This document shows positions 17,113 through 26,541 of a stretch of DNA of 64,000 nucleotides, one piece after another (the stretch's first letter is position 1; every line of letters begins with the position of its first letter). The notes beneath the pieces were generated by a model. It did not search any database, was not told where the DNA came from, and worked only from the letters and a program-made list of their open reading frames with translations. The stretch spans positions 1 through 64,000 of the forward strand of contig NZ_JARIEA010000003.1 in NCBI RefSeq assembly GCF_029267015.1, read 5' to 3'. The translations under genes and the position numbers were made by a program. The stretch is from Sporosarcina ureae (lineage in GTDB: Bacteria > Bacillota > Bacilli > Bacillales_A > Planococcaceae).

Positions 17113-17150
17113 CCTTCTACCCTTACTATATCATTTTCTTAGGTAGAAGG
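17113..17150 (-). terminator. stem-loop after ftsK/spoIIIE
   Basis: A perfect 9-bp inverted repeat (CCTTCTACC / GGTAGAAGG) with a 20-nt loop, 58 bp past the ftsK stop codon. It lacks a T-run on either strand, so terminator function is doubtful. The rest of the 344-bp ftsK-bmpA gap holds the bmpA regulatory sites. Confidence 0.3.
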
Positions 17151-17207
17151 AAATATCTAGTTAAATGACAAATAACTTTGACTAATCAACTTAATTCATT
17201 ATGGGTT

Positions 17208-19550
17208 CTACATTTCAAGCTCTGATTTAGCAAGTAATACTTGTCTCGGTTTACTTCCTTCTGGCGGTCCTACAACACCACGAGCTTCCATTTGATCGAC
17301 AATCCTAGCAGCTCTGGCATAACCGACTCGGAAACGTCGCTGGATCATGGAGACGGAAGCAGTTTGCATATCGACTACCATTTGTACCGCCTCATCATAT
17401 AAATCGTCAGTTTCTTCATGCGGTGCCACAACTTCTACTTCAGTTGGAATCATTTCTTCCTGATACTGAGCTTTTTGTTGCTCAATCACGAAATTCACTA
17501 CCGCTTCTACTTCTTCATCTGATACAAATGCTCCTTGTATTCGTGTCGGTTTTGAAGCCCCAGCAGGAAGGAATAACATATCTCCACGGCCTAATAACTT
17601 CTCTGCACCGCCACCGTCTAGAATAGTTCGCGAATCGATAGCAGATGATACAGCAAATGCAATCCGAGAAGGGATATTCGCTTTGATGATACCCGTGATC
17701 ACATCCACACTTGGACGCTGTGTAGCGATAATTAAATGAATACCCGCGGCTCTTGCCATTTGTGCCAAACGCGTGATGGAATCTTCAACATCACTTGACG
17801 CTACCATCATTAAGTCTGCTAGCTCATCGACGATGACGACGATATACGGCATGCGTGGATGTTTCTCGTCATGATCTTCATTCCATTGTTCAATGTGATT
17901 GTTATACCCTTCAATATTTCGAGTACCTGTATGGGAGAATAATTCATATCTACGCTCCATCTCAGACACAATACGTTGTAATGCTTGGGCTGCTTTTCGT
18001 GGATCTGTGACTACCGGTGCCAATAAATGCGGAATCCCGTTAAAGACATTCAGCTCTACCATCTTGGGATCAATCATCATCATTTTCACTTCATGCGGTT
18101 TTGCTCGCATGATGATACTCATAATTATGCCGTTGACACAGACACTCTTACCGCTACCCGTTGCCCCAGCAATTAATACGTGTGGCATCTTATTAAGTTC
18201 AGTCATCATCGCTTGTCCGGTCACGTCACGACCTAAACCTACAAGCAACTTGGCACCCGGTGGACTATTCTCTTTTGATTCGAGCACTTCACGTAAACTG
18301 ACCATTGCTACTGAATTGTTCGGTACTTCAATCCCAACAGCTGATTTACCAGGAATAGGTGCTTCAATACGAATGCCACTAGCCGCTAATGCCAATGCAA
18401 TGTCATCCGCCAAACTAACGATACGACTTACCTTCACACCTGTATCAGGCAGAATTTCGTATTTGGTGACTGCTGGTCCAAGGTGGACTTGTGTCACGCG
18501 TGCTTTGACTCCGAAGCTCAGGAACGTTTTCTCGAGTTTCTTTGCGTTCGCTTGAATCAAATCATATTCACCAGATTGATCGCTTGTTACAGGCGGCTCT
18601 AGTAGATTAGTTGAAGGTAAAATATACGCTTCATTTTCTTGCTCTCCACCCATTACTGGGTAATCTGCTGCAGGATCTTTAGGATCTATCGCAGGTGCTT
18701 CATTTACTTGGGTGTTTAATTCTTCTGTATGTTGCGGTTCTACGGCTTTTTCTATTTTTGCTGTAAAACTAGAAATAATCGGTTCACTAGCAGGTTCAAT
18801 ATACTCTTGAACCCTTTCTGTTTCAGCAGTCTTTTCAACTTTAGGCTTACTCTTCCTATTGGTCCGAGCACTTTCTTTTCTCTTTTCTTCAGGTGACTTA
18901 ACAGTTTTCTTTTCTCGAGCTGCCCATTTCTTTTTTACATTGCTGATAAAGATAGGTGTTTGCTCCACCAAAAACGGTATCAACGCTTTTCCTGTCAAAA
19001 GGATAATACCAATGAGCAGTAGCAACACACCCGCTACAGTAGCACCCGAGGAATCCACTAATGAATAAAACATCGCGAACAGCACAGCGCCTAGCATGCC
19101 GCCACCTAGCGTCCCTGTCTGATCATGGATCCCATCATTGGTAATGAGGACTTTCCATGTTTCCTTAAGTGCAGAATTCGACATCAATACTTTACTTTCA
19201 TACAATGTTTGAAATAAATGTACATGACTGAATAGCAACATGCTTCCTAATATGAATAAGCAGCCGATAACTATTCGGTGCTTATATCCACCGATCTGTC
19301 TCTTAACCATGAAGATTAAGGCTTGCACTATAATCAAAAATGGCAATGCTACATACCAATTGCCTAATAAAAATCGGGAAAATGCCGATAAACCTTGGCC
19401 TATGATGCCAAATTCAAAGATCATAATGATCGCAATACCAATCAATACAACACCAAGTATTTCAAACCAGAGCGGTTGCATTTGACTTTGCTGATTTTTC
19501 TGTTGTTTTTTCTTAGCGGGCGCTCTCTTTTTAGCTCGTTTTTTTGCCAT
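17208..19550 (-). CDS. spoIIIE: DNA translocase SpoIIIE/FtsK
   Basis: A 780-residue septal DNA pump that moves the chromosome into the forespore and clears DNA from division septa. A basic N-terminus and four or five transmembrane helices (about 25-190) are followed by a charged linker. The motor has Walker [14 protein letters not shown] and Walker [12 protein letters not shown]. The C-terminal gamma domain contains [20 protein letters not shown], which reads SRS/KOPS-type sites. ATG at 19550 (MAKKRAKKR) follows AAAGGGGG and replaces a longer frame. Length fits SpoIIIE (787). tepA and ylzJ, found between rnjB and spoIIIE in B. subtilis, are absent. Confidence 0.93.
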   Translation of the reverse strand: MAKKRAKKRAPAKKKQQKNQQSQMQPLWFEILGVVLIGIAIIMIFEFGIIGQGLSAFSRFLLGNWYVALPFLIIVQALIFMVKRQIGGYKHRIVIGCLFILGSMLLFSHVHLFQTLYESKVLMSNSALKETWKVLITNDGIHDQTGTLGGGMLGAVLFAMFYSLVDSSGATVAGVLLLLIGIILLTGKALIPFLVEQTPIFISNVKKKWAAREKKTVKSPEEKRKESARTNRKSKPKVEKTAETERVQEYIEPASEPIISSFTAKIEKAVEPQHTEELNTQVNEAPAIDPKDPAADYPVMGGEQENEAYILPSTNLLEPPVTSDQSGEYDLIQANAKKLEKTFLSFGVKARVTQVHLGPAVTKYEILPDTGVKVSRIVSLADDIALALAASGIRIEAPIPGKSAVGIEVPNNSVAMVSLREVLESKENSPPGAKLLVGLGRDVTGQAMMTELNKMPHVLIAGATGSGKSVCVNGIIMSIIMRAKPHEVKMMMIDPKMVELNVFNGIPHLLAPVVTDPRKAAQALQRIVSEMERRYELFSHTGTRNIEGYNNHIEQWNEDHDEKHPRMPYIVVIVDELADLMMVASSDVEDSITRLAQMARAAGIHLIIATQRPSVDVITGIIKANIPSRIAFAVSSAIDSRTILDGGGAEKLLGRGDMLFLPAGASKPTRIQGAFVSDEEVEAVVNFVIEQQKAQYQEEMIPTEVEVVAPHEETDDLYDEAVQMVVDMQTASVSMIQRRFRVGYARAARIVDQMEARGVVGPPEGSKPRQVLLAKSELEM

Positions 19551-19568
19551 TTGCCAACCCCCTTTCTG

Positions 19569-19604
19569 AAAAAAAGATTTCCAGCCAGAAAGGCATGGAA
19601 ATCC
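19569..19604 (-). terminator. rnjB terminator
   Basis: A perfect 8-bp stem (GATTTCCA / TGGAAATC) with a 12-nt loop and seven T after it on the minus strand, between rnjB and spoIIIE. Confidence 0.85.
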
Positions 19605-19638
19605 CATTGTTATTTAAATCGTCAACAAACGGTATAGA

Positions 19639-21306
19639 TTAGTATTCCATGATGATTGGAATAATCATCGGACGACGTTTTGTCTGCTGATATAAATACG
19701 AACTTAATGTTTCGCGGATCTCTTGTTTAATGTTTGTCCATTCAAACGTTTCTTTATTCACATACTTCTCAACAATCTTCGTAATTAGTTTCGTCGCTTC
19801 TTCAAACAACTCTTCCGATTCCCGAACATACACAAAGCCTCTAGATACGACTTCAGGACCTGCTGCAATTCGTTTTTGTTTTCTATTCAAAGTTACAACG
19901 ACTGTAAAGATTCCATCTTGTGATAAGAGCTTGCGGTCGCGCAATACGATATTTCCTACATCTCCTACACCGATACCATCAATCAAAACATTGCCCGCCT
20001 GAACTCTACCTGCCATGCGAAGCTTTTCGTTCTTGAATTCAACGATGTCTCCTTTATCCGCAATGAAGATGCGGTTTTTAGGTAGACCCACTTCTTGAGC
20101 GAGTTTGGAGTGCGCAATTAACATACGGTATTCCCCTTGAATTGGAATAAAGTATTTCGGTTGCATCAAGTTGAGCATCATTTTCAAATCTTCAGCTGAA
20201 CCGTGACCGGATACGTGTACATTGCGTGTGGACGTCAGTACAGTCGCTCCAGCTTTAGCTAGTTCATTCATCATCTTGTACATGGAAGTTTCCATGACAG
20301 GAGATGGTGTGAATGTGATCAATACCGTATCTGAACTTTTGATATTGATTTCTCTATGATGTTTACGAACGATTTTCTCCAAAGCATCAAGTGGCTCACC
20401 TTGGTTACCCGTTACAATAATAACGATATCTTGATCATCGTATTTTTCCATGTCTTTCACTGGAATGACTACATCTTCTTCTACTTGTAAATAACCTAAT
20501 TTCAATCCGACTTCAAAGTAACTCTCCAAACTTTTACCAACAACTGCAACTTTCTTTTTCTTAGCTGCCGCCTGGTCTAGTACTTGTTGAATTCGTATAA
20601 AGTTAGATGCATACAACGCCACTAAAATTCTACCTTGTGCTTCGTGGAACGTTTTAGAAAGTCGTTTTACAATGACAGATTCAGATGTCGTATAACCTGG
20701 ACGCTCTGCTTCTGTAGAATCGGACATCAAGATAAAGACGCCTTCTTCACCAAGTGTAGCCATTTTCGCAAAATCAGGGCGATATTTGCCTTTTGCTGCT
20801 TGGTCAAATTTAAACTCACCAGTATTAACGATTGCACCTTCACTTGTATGGAATACAATCCCTAAAGAATCAGGGATGCTGTGAGTTGTGTAAAAGAATG
20901 TCACATGCGTGCGCTTGAAGTTCATGCGGCTCTTGCTTGTCACTTCAAAGAATCGAACATTAGATGGTGCCGGCATTTTCTTCAAATGTTCTTTCGCTAA
21001 CGCTAATGTCAACTTTGTACCGTAGACAGGAGCTTGTACTTTTTGTAATAAGTATGCAATTGATCCAATTGCATCTTCATGTCCGTGCGTTAAGAAGATT
21101 CCTTTGACCCGATCTTTATTTTCTTCCAGATATGTCATATCAGGTATTACGAAGTCAATACCTAGCATTTCCGTTTCAGGGAACATTAATCCGGAATCCA
21201 TTATAAATAGTTCATCGTCAATTTCAACGACGTACATGGACTTCCCGACTTCTCCTACTCCACCTAGTGGAATCACTCTAATTAATTCATTTTGTATTTT
21301 CGTCAC
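19639..21306 (-). CDS. rnjB: ribonuclease J2 (RnjB)
   Basis: A metallo-beta-lactamase/beta-CASP ribonuclease of 555 residues, the same length as B. subtilis RNase J2. The metal motif reads HGHEDAIG; canonical J1 has HGHEDHIG, and the second His is replaced here, as usual for J2, which is weakly active alone and works in a complex with J1. Other motifs are NTGEFKFD, the beta-CASP region ending HVSGHGSAEDLK, and a C-terminal domain. It lies 114 bp downstream of dapA after a terminator and has its own stop/terminator. Two RNases (Y and J2) and PNPase are thus encoded within one window. Confidence 0.92.
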   Translation of the reverse strand: MTKIQNELIRVIPLGGVGEVGKSMYVVEIDDELFIMDSGLMFPETEMLGIDFVIPDMTYLEENKDRVKGIFLTHGHEDAIGSIAYLLQKVQAPVYGTKLTLALAKEHLKKMPAPSNVRFFEVTSKSRMNFKRTHVTFFYTTHSIPDSLGIVFHTSEGAIVNTGEFKFDQAAKGKYRPDFAKMATLGEEGVFILMSDSTEAERPGYTTSESVIVKRLSKTFHEAQGRILVALYASNFIRIQQVLDQAAAKKKKVAVVGKSLESYFEVGLKLGYLQVEEDVVIPVKDMEKYDDQDIVIIVTGNQGEPLDALEKIVRKHHREINIKSSDTVLITFTPSPVMETSMYKMMNELAKAGATVLTSTRNVHVSGHGSAEDLKMMLNLMQPKYFIPIQGEYRMLIAHSKLAQEVGLPKNRIFIADKGDIVEFKNEKLRMAGRVQAGNVLIDGIGVGDVGNIVLRDRKLLSQDGIFTVVVTLNRKQKRIAAGPEVVSRGFVYVRESEELFEEATKLITKIVEKYVNKETFEWTNIKQEIRETLSSYLYQQTKRRPMIIPIIMEY

Positions 21307-21383
21307 ATTGTTTCCTCCTATATTCTATTCCCGCCCACAACGACTAAACCCCATTATACGAGATAGTAGGTGTTCTGTACAAA

Positions 21384-21415
21384 CAAAAAAAGCCGGATTG
21401 GTCGTCCGGCTTTTG
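21384..21415 (-). terminator. dapA terminator
   Basis: A perfect 10-bp stem (AAAAGCCGGA / TCCGGCTTTT) with a 7-nt loop, then TTTTTGTTT on the minus strand, 5 bp past the dapA stop codon. Confidence 0.9.
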
Positions 21416-21419
21416 TTTA

Positions 21420-22310
21420 TTACAGAATCCGTGTTCTTTTTTCAAAATTTTCAAGTGCAACATCAATCATTGCCCCTTCACTTGCGTCCATTTCAACAAG
21501 CGGTAAACGTACGCCACCCGTTGCTACGCCTATCTTTTCCAACGCATATTTTACGGGTACTGGATTCGGTGTTGAGAACAATGCCCTAAATACCGGTAAT
21601 AATGAACGGTGGATGTCAGCAGCTTCTTTTGTGTCACCATTTTGGAAAGCTTGGATCATTTTCTGCATTTCATTGCCTACAACATGTGAAGAAACTGAAA
21701 TAATCCCTCTACCGCCAATTGAAAGCAAAGGTAATGTTAATCCATCATCACCACTGTATACTTCAAAATCATCAGCGGTTCCTTCAATGATTTCCGCCAT
21801 TTGCTCTAAGTTTCCACTTGCTTCTTTAATCGCTTTGATATTATCGATTTTTGATAGTGCTATAACAGTTTCAGGAAGCAAATTGACGATGGAGCGACTT
21901 GGAATATTATAAAGCAAAATAGGCAATGCCGTAGCGTGCGCAATCGTTGAGAAGTGTGCATACATACCTTTTTGGTCAGGTTTATTATAGTAAGGCGTTA
22001 CAAGCATGATCCCGTCAGCTCCTGATAGCTCAGCAGCCTTCGTCAGCTCGATTGATTCAGCTGTATTGTTTGACCCTGTACCCGCAATTACAGGTATACG
22101 CTTATTCACTACTTTCACTACAAAATCCAGTAATTCCTTCTTCTCAGTAACAGTAAGCGTAGGTGACTCGCCCGTTGTACCACTGACGACGACAGAATCT
22201 GTCCCATTCGCAATCAAATGCTCAAGTAGAGTTGCTGTTTGAGCGTAATCAATCATACCGTCAGGAGAAAAAGGGGTGACCATTGCTGTTCCTATGTTTC
22301 CAAGTTGCAC
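21420..22310 (-). CDS. dapA: 4-hydroxy-tetrahydrodipicolinate synthase
   Basis: This enzyme condenses pyruvate with aspartate semialdehyde to give hydroxy-tetrahydrodipicolinate, the branch point to lysine, peptidoglycan diaminopimelate and spore dipicolinate. It has 296 residues and a TIM-barrel. Visible motifs are GTTGESPTLT, VTPYYNKPDQKG, YNIPSRS (Tyr of the catalytic triad) and IKEASGN with the Schiff-base Lys near 160. GTG at 22310 is chosen because AAGGA lies 9 nt upstream; the ATG three codons earlier touches it. It sits directly after asd, with no dapG between them as in B. subtilis. Confidence 0.95.
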   Translation of the reverse strand: MQLGNIGTAMVTPFSPDGMIDYAQTATLLEHLIANGTDSVVVSGTTGESPTLTVTEKKELLDFVVKVVNKRIPVIAGTGSNNTAESIELTKAAELSGADGIMLVTPYYNKPDQKGMYAHFSTIAHATALPILLYNIPSRSIVNLLPETVIALSKIDNIKAIKEASGNLEQMAEIIEGTADDFEVYSGDDGLTLPLLSIGGRGIISVSSHVVGNEMQKMIQAFQNGDTKEAADIHRSLLPVFRALFSTPNPVPVKYALEKIGVATGGVRLPLVEMDASEGAMIDVALENFEKRTRIL

Positions 22311-22356
22311 ATAGATCATTCCTTTTCATTAGCATTCTTGATTCTACCTATACGAT

Positions 22357-23382
22357 TTATTTGATAAGTGCCTCAGCGATTTGTACAGAGTTCAGTGCAG
22401 CACCTTTTAATAAGTTATCGGACACAATCCATAGATGGAAGCCTTTCGGGTTATCCAGATCTTTACGGATTCTCCCGACAAATACTTCATCCTTATCTTC
22501 TGCATAAAGCGGCATCGGATATAGTTGTGAAGATGGATCGTCTTGAAGTACAATGCCCGGCGCATTTTCCATCAATGACTGAATATCTTTAACCGTAACA
22601 TTCTCTTGATTAATTTCAATATAAACCGATTCTGAATGTCCAGACACAACAGGAAGTCTGACACATGTAGCTGCGACTGCCATATTTTGGTCACCGAAGA
22701 TTTTCTTTGTTTCATTGATCATTTTCAGTTCTTCCAATGTATAGCCAGACTCGTCAAATGAATCAATTTGTGGAATTGCGTTAAACGCAATAGGATAATG
22801 ATTCTTTGCTGAAGCCGAAGGTAATACTTCTGCTTGTATCTCACTACGATTCACAAACTGTTTGCTCTGCTCTTCCAATTCTTCTATTGCTTCAACACCA
22901 GCGCCTGAAACCGCTTGATAAGTAGAGACGATCAGCTTACTAAGACCATATTGATCTTTAATAGGTTTAAGTGCTGCTACCATTTGAATTGTAGAACAGT
23001 TTGGATTCGCTATGATTCCTGAATGATTCTGTAATTCTTGAGGATTCACTTCAGGAACTACGAGCGGTGTGTTAGGGTCCATACGGAATGCACTTGTATT
23101 ATCAATTACAACTGCTCCACTTTTCACTGCATCTTGTGCAAACTTTTCAGAGATACTCCCACCTGCACTAAAGAATGCAATGTCAATACCTTCAAAAGCA
23201 TCCGGAGTTGTTTCTTGTACAATGTACGTTTTTCCACCTGCTTTTATTTCATTGCCTGCAGAACGTTTGGATGCAAGTAACTTAATGGAAGTTGCAGGAA
23301 AATTACGTTCCACCAATTTCTCAAGTATTTTTGTTCCTACCGCTCCCGTTGCGCCGACAATTGCAACATTAACATTCTTCAT
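22357..23382 (-). CDS. asd: aspartate-semialdehyde dehydrogenase
   Basis: A 341-residue NADPH-dependent enzyme that makes aspartate semialdehyde for lysine, threonine, methionine and dipicolinate. The Rossmann motif GATGAVGTKILEKL lies at residues 9-22, the catalytic Cys is in NPNCSTIQM (about 129), and the His in VSGHSESV. It lies downstream of dpaB with a 117-bp gap containing a promoter, and is followed by dapA after 46 bp, so asd-dapA probably form a transcription unit that supplies substrate to the DpaAB pair encoded just upstream. Confidence 0.96.
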   Translation of the reverse strand: MKNVNVAIVGATGAVGTKILEKLVERNFPATSIKLLASKRSAGNEIKAGGKTYIVQETTPDAFEGIDIAFFSAGGSISEKFAQDAVKSGAVVIDNTSAFRMDPNTPLVVPEVNPQELQNHSGIIANPNCSTIQMVAALKPIKDQYGLSKLIVSTYQAVSGAGVEAIEELEEQSKQFVNRSEIQAEVLPSASAKNHYPIAFNAIPQIDSFDESGYTLEELKMINETKKIFGDQNMAVAATCVRLPVVSGHSESVYIEINQENVTVKDIQSLMENAPGIVLQDDPSSQLYPMPLYAEDKDEVFVGRIRKDLDNPKGFHLWIVSDNLLKGAALNSVQIAEALIK

Positions 23383-23463
23383 CTATATCTTCCTTTCAAT
23401 GATTAACAAGTATTATTTGGGACAGTTGGTAATGTCCACGTCTCGTTAATTGTTATTGAACGA

Positions 23464-23472
23464 ATTATAACA
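23464..23472 (-). promoter_or_regulatory. extended -10 promoter of asd-dapA
   Basis: TGTTATAAT on the minus strand (TATAAT at 23464-23469 with the TG dinucleotide upstream). The -35 region is only T-rich. It gives a leader of about 75 nt before asd. Confidence 0.55.
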
Positions 23473-23499
23473 TATTTTGCGGTATTTAAAAATCTATTT

Positions 23500-24090
23500 T
23501 CATGCATTATTATGAATTATTAGTAAGGGTTGCAATTGTTTGCTTTCTATTGCAGAAGCCACAGTAGTAGGTAGTAATGAGAAGTCCGATATTAAAGAGT
23601 TCGATTTTTTTATGCAGTCATCTTGACCGAACGGAATAAAAAAGACATGTTTCATATTTAATAACTTCATAAGATTCATGCCATTGAGACCTAGTGCATC
23701 ATTAGTCGAAATTCCGAGTACTACCGGTTTTCCGTTTCGCAAAGTCGCTTTTGCTGCCATCAATACTGGTGAATCAGTAGCAGCATTGGCGAATCTACTC
23801 ATTGAGTTACCTGTAAGTGGCGAAATAACCATGCAGTCAAGTGGATTGGACGGACCGAATGGTTCTGCTTCAACGATACTCGTCACTACTTTCTCTCCTG
23901 TCGCCTCTTCTATTCGTTTGATCCATTCTTCACCTGTACCAAAACGTGTAGCAGCGTGGAGGACTGAATGTGTAATAATTGGAACAACGATCGCTCCTTC
24001 TTTTTGCAAAGAATGAATCATTGGAAGTAATTGGTCATACGTGCAGTGTGAAGCAGTGATTCCTAATCCGATTCGCTTTCCTTTGAGCAT
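23500..24090 (-). CDS. dpaB: dipicolinate synthase subunit B (SpoVFB)
   Basis: A flavoprotein-fold subunit (UbiX/Dfp-like) of dipicolinate synthase, expressed in the mother cell during sporulation to make the spore-core chelator. The 196 residues include GLGITASHCTYDQ, the flavin-fold PLTGNSMSRFANAATDSPVLMAAKATLRN, and GISTNDALGLNG. It overlaps the end of dpaA by 28 bp and starts at ATG after AAAGGGG. Together with DpaA it converts the DapA product to dipicolinate. Confident from sequence and pairing. Confidence 0.95.
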   Translation of the reverse strand: MLKGKRIGLGITASHCTYDQLLPMIHSLQKEGAIVVPIITHSVLHAATRFGTGEEWIKRIEEATGEKVVTSIVEAEPFGPSNPLDCMVISPLTGNSMSRFANAATDSPVLMAAKATLRNGKPVVLGISTNDALGLNGMNLMKLLNMKHVFFIPFGQDDCIKKSNSLISDFSLLPTTVASAIESKQLQPLLIIHNNA

Positions 24091-24869
24091 TTAGTTCCCC
24101 TTTCGTCTATACTCATTCTCAAAACCGCGTCAACCAAGACAGCTGCCGCGTCTCTAGGAAAGTGCTTCCCAGGCAATTTGAGGTGTATTGTATAGTATTC
24201 AGAGGAATCCCCTTGCTTTAGGCACCCAGGTGCTGAAGACACATCAAAAACAGGCACAGACCCACTTCGTTTTGTATCTAGCCACTGGGCTGGAACCGTA
24301 TTCACTAAGTAGCCATTTGTGAACATAGTTGTTTCATTCAGCTGCAGCGTATTATAACCTAGTACTCCTGCTTCTGCTAACTGTTCTTCTGAACGGGCAA
24401 CTATAGTGACTGTAGCTTGCAATTGGTGCAATGTATGCGCAATGGCTTTGCCAACCCTTCCAAATCCCGCAACATAAAAATGCTTACCTGCAATTTGCCG
24501 CTTCGTTTGCTCATAAAAAATATGGACGAAGGCTTCTGCAGTCAATTGAGCATTTCTCCAAATGAACTGTTCTTTTTCCAAATAATTGATATGTCGAATG
24601 CTTTTTTCAACCAGCTCTTGTCTCCATTCCGCAGAAGTATTGCCGGAATAAACAGAAGAGCCTTCTTTAAAATATTCTACGGGTATGCTTTGTTTCATCG
24701 ACAGCAACGGAAGTAGAAGACAATCAGGCTTTGTTTCTAACAGAATCTGCTTCAACTGGTCGTCAAAGGTATCGGTTGAAATATACACACTGTCAATTCC
24801 TGATTCCACTAATAGTTCATTCGCTATCCGTAACCGTTGATCTGTGCCTACTACAAGCCATTTAGTCAT
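24063..24869 (-). CDS. dpaA: dipicolinate synthase subunit A (SpoVFA)
   Basis: The dehydrogenase-like subunit of dipicolinate synthase. The 268 residues are shorter than the roughly 297 of B. subtilis and divergent, especially in the N-terminal half. The NAD(P)-binding motif VAGFGRVGKAIAHTL is clear at about 133-147. A C-terminal segment (VFDVSSAPGCLK, then LKLPGKHFPRDAAAVL) matches the family's LDLASRPGGT and LPGIVAPKTAG regions. It overlaps ymxH by 8 bp and dpaB by 28 bp, so all three are likely co-translated. In B. subtilis it is a sigma-K gene; I could not find a convincing sigma-K promoter by eye. Confidence 0.9.
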   Translation of the reverse strand: MTKWLVVGTDQRLRIANELLVESGIDSVYISTDTFDDQLKQILLETKPDCLLLPLLSMKQSIPVEYFKEGSSVYSGNTSAEWRQELVEKSIRHINYLEKEQFIWRNAQLTAEAFVHIFYEQTKRQIAGKHFYVAGFGRVGKAIAHTLHQLQATVTIVARSEEQLAEAGVLGYNTLQLNETTMFTNGYLVNTVPAQWLDTKRSGSVPVFDVSSAPGCLKQGDSSEYYTIHLKLPGKHFPRDAAAVLVDAVLRMSIDERGTKCSKESESD

Positions 24870-25140
24870 AGCCTTCTACCTCCTTTTTGTTTAGTTCATG
24901 CGTTTTTCCAAATAAAATTCGATCTTCGCCTACCAGCACAATTTCATGCCACGGGATATATTCGATAATATCCTGATCCTTTTGCCGAAAAAGTGTTTTC
25001 CCTAACCTTTTGCGGATTTCAAATCCAATAATGGCTCCAGTTTTACGGTCAAAAAGCAAGTCTGTTTCTGCTAGAAAGCCATATCTCATACCTTCTTCTA
25101 CTTGTATCAGCTCTTTTTGTGCCAGCTCTGATAATCGCAT
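24862..25140 (-). CDS. ymxH: YlmC/YmxH family PRC-barrel protein
   Basis: A 92-residue sporulation-associated PRC-barrel protein of unknown biochemical role. MRLSELAQKELIQVEEG and LLFDRKTGAIIGFEI are the family's core strands. It lies between mlpA and dpaA, the conserved position (ymxG-ymxH-spoVFA in B. subtilis), and overlaps dpaA. The good Shine-Dalgarno GAAGGAGG precedes the ATG. The 58-bp gap upstream contains CACATAAGATGATA, which weakly resembles a sporulation sigma -10, but I do not call it. Confidence 0.88.
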   Translation of the reverse strand: MRLSELAQKELIQVEEGMRYGFLAETDLLFDRKTGAIIGFEIRKRLGKTLFRQKDQDIIEYIPWHEIVLVGEDRILFGKTHELNKKEVEGYD

Positions 25141-25198
25141 CGAAGTCCTCCTTCATATTAGATCTCTATCATCTTATGTGTAGGAAGTGAGAAGTCGA

Positions 25199-26458
25199 CT
25201 AGTTCTGTAGTTTTTTAAATTGCTGAATATTGGTTTTAGGTGCGATAATTGATGTTGCGCGTTTACTCTCTAACATTTGCTGGCCAAGTCGATAGACACT
25301 TCGCTTTTCAACATTTTCAATATGATCAACCACTTGTTCAATTGTTTGATGCTTACCAAGCACTAATTCATTGCGACCATTTCTATACATGCGTGATTCA
25401 GAACTTTCCAAACCGAGCACAAAGCTACCTTTTAGCTGTTCCTTAGCATTCCTTAACTCTTTATCTGTCAAACCATCATGTAGCACTTCACCTATAACTT
25501 GATCGATTGTGCGATAGGTTTCTTCGAAGTTCTCCGGAGAAGTTCCACAATAAATTACAAAGGAACCTGCATTTTCATATGCAGCATAATAGGTGTATAC
25601 CGAATACGCCAGTCCACGGTTTTCTCGGACTTCCTGAAACAATCTAGAAGACATGGTTCCCCCGAGTATACTATCGAATAAACTTAACTCATAAATTTTA
25701 TCATGAGTAGAAGGTAAGGACGGATAACCAAAACAGACATGAGCTTGTTCAATATCTTTTGCTTTGATAATTTGTTGAGCAGTGAAATTCGGAACTCTTT
25801 CTTCATGCAATAAAACAGGAGCTTGTTCCTTGCTTTGATAGTTTCCAAAGTTCGCTTCAATTAATTTAATTAATCGTTCATCATAATTTCCCGCAATTGA
25901 AATGACCAAGTTCTCAGGTCTATAGTGTTTCACCATGAATTGTTCGACCATTTCTTTTGTGAAAGACTTGATTGTTTCGATTCGTCCTCCTACCGGTCTT
26001 CCAATCGGATCTTCAGGGAACATTGCTTCCCACAATCTTTCATCTACATCTTCGTCAGGCATATCCTCAACTGAAGAGATTTCATCTAATATGACGGATT
26101 TTTCTTTTTCCATCTCTTCTTCTTTAAACTTTGAATGGAAAAACATATCAGCTAGAACAGTCAGTGCATATGAGGCATGATGACTTAAAACTGTAGTGTA
26201 ATAGCAAGTCATTTCTTTAGAAGTAAACGCGTTAAGATCGCCTCCGATCTGATCGAATTGTTCGGCAATCATTCGTGCGCTTCGTGTATCTGTTCCTTTA
26301 AATAGCATATGCTCTATAAAGTGAGCGATTCCCTCTTGCTCTTTTGTTTCATTTGCTGAACCTGCATGTACCCAAATACCGATCGCTACGGACTGTACAT
26401 GGGGCATCTTTTCATGGATAATACGAACACCATTTGAACAATTATACTTTTGTATCAT
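25199..26458 (-). CDS. mlpA: M16 family zinc peptidase MlpA (YmxG)
   Basis: A mitochondrial-processing-peptidase-like protease of 419 residues. The zinc motif HFIEH in GIAHFIEHMLFKGT lies near residue 53; the third ligand region is EEEMEKEKSVILDEISSVED. The second-half motif is RLFQEVRENRGLAYSVY. ATG at 26458 is chosen (AAGGAG 8 nt upstream) over GTG three codons earlier. It follows pnp, separated by a terminator-like hairpin. In B. subtilis MlpA (YmxG) negatively affects extracellular protease production. With YmfH it is the second active M16 enzyme in the window. Confidence 0.93.
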   Translation of the reverse strand: MIQKYNCSNGVRIIHEKMPHVQSVAIGIWVHAGSANETKEQEGIAHFIEHMLFKGTDTRSARMIAEQFDQIGGDLNAFTSKEMTCYYTTVLSHHASYALTVLADMFFHSKFKEEEMEKEKSVILDEISSVEDMPDEDVDERLWEAMFPEDPIGRPVGGRIETIKSFTKEMVEQFMVKHYRPENLVISIAGNYDERLIKLIEANFGNYQSKEQAPVLLHEERVPNFTAQQIIKAKDIEQAHVCFGYPSLPSTHDKIYELSLFDSILGGTMSSRLFQEVRENRGLAYSVYTYYAAYENAGSFVIYCGTSPENFEETYRTIDQVIGEVLHDGLTDKELRNAKEQLKGSFVLGLESSESRMYRNGRNELVLGKHQTIEQVVDHIENVEKRSVYRLGQQMLESKRATSIIAPKTNIQQFKKLQN

Positions 26459-26482
26459 AGACTTCACTCCTTATGTAAAGTA

Positions 26483-26526
26483 CAAAAAGCCTCCTTCGCC
26501 GCAACTTGTGCAGGAAGAGGCTTTTT
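26483..26526 (-). terminator. pnp terminator
   Basis: A 10-bp stem (AAAAAGCCTC / GAGGCTTTTT) with a partly paired 23-nt loop, 15 bp past the pnp stop codon, ending in TTTTTG on the minus strand. Confidence 0.8.
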
Positions 26527-26541
26527 GAATAATTCATTTGA

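Noticed and set aside
17899-18555. Plus-strand 218-codon open frame opposite spoIIIE.
   Set aside because: It is an antisense shadow of the conserved motor domain of the translocase, with no Shine-Dalgarno or recognisable protein.
25160-25180. CACATAAGATGATA before ymxH as a sigma-K or sigma-E -10.
   Set aside because: The match is partial and no -35 element is at the right distance; a spore-specific promoter for ymxH-dpaAB is expected but not shown by this sequence.
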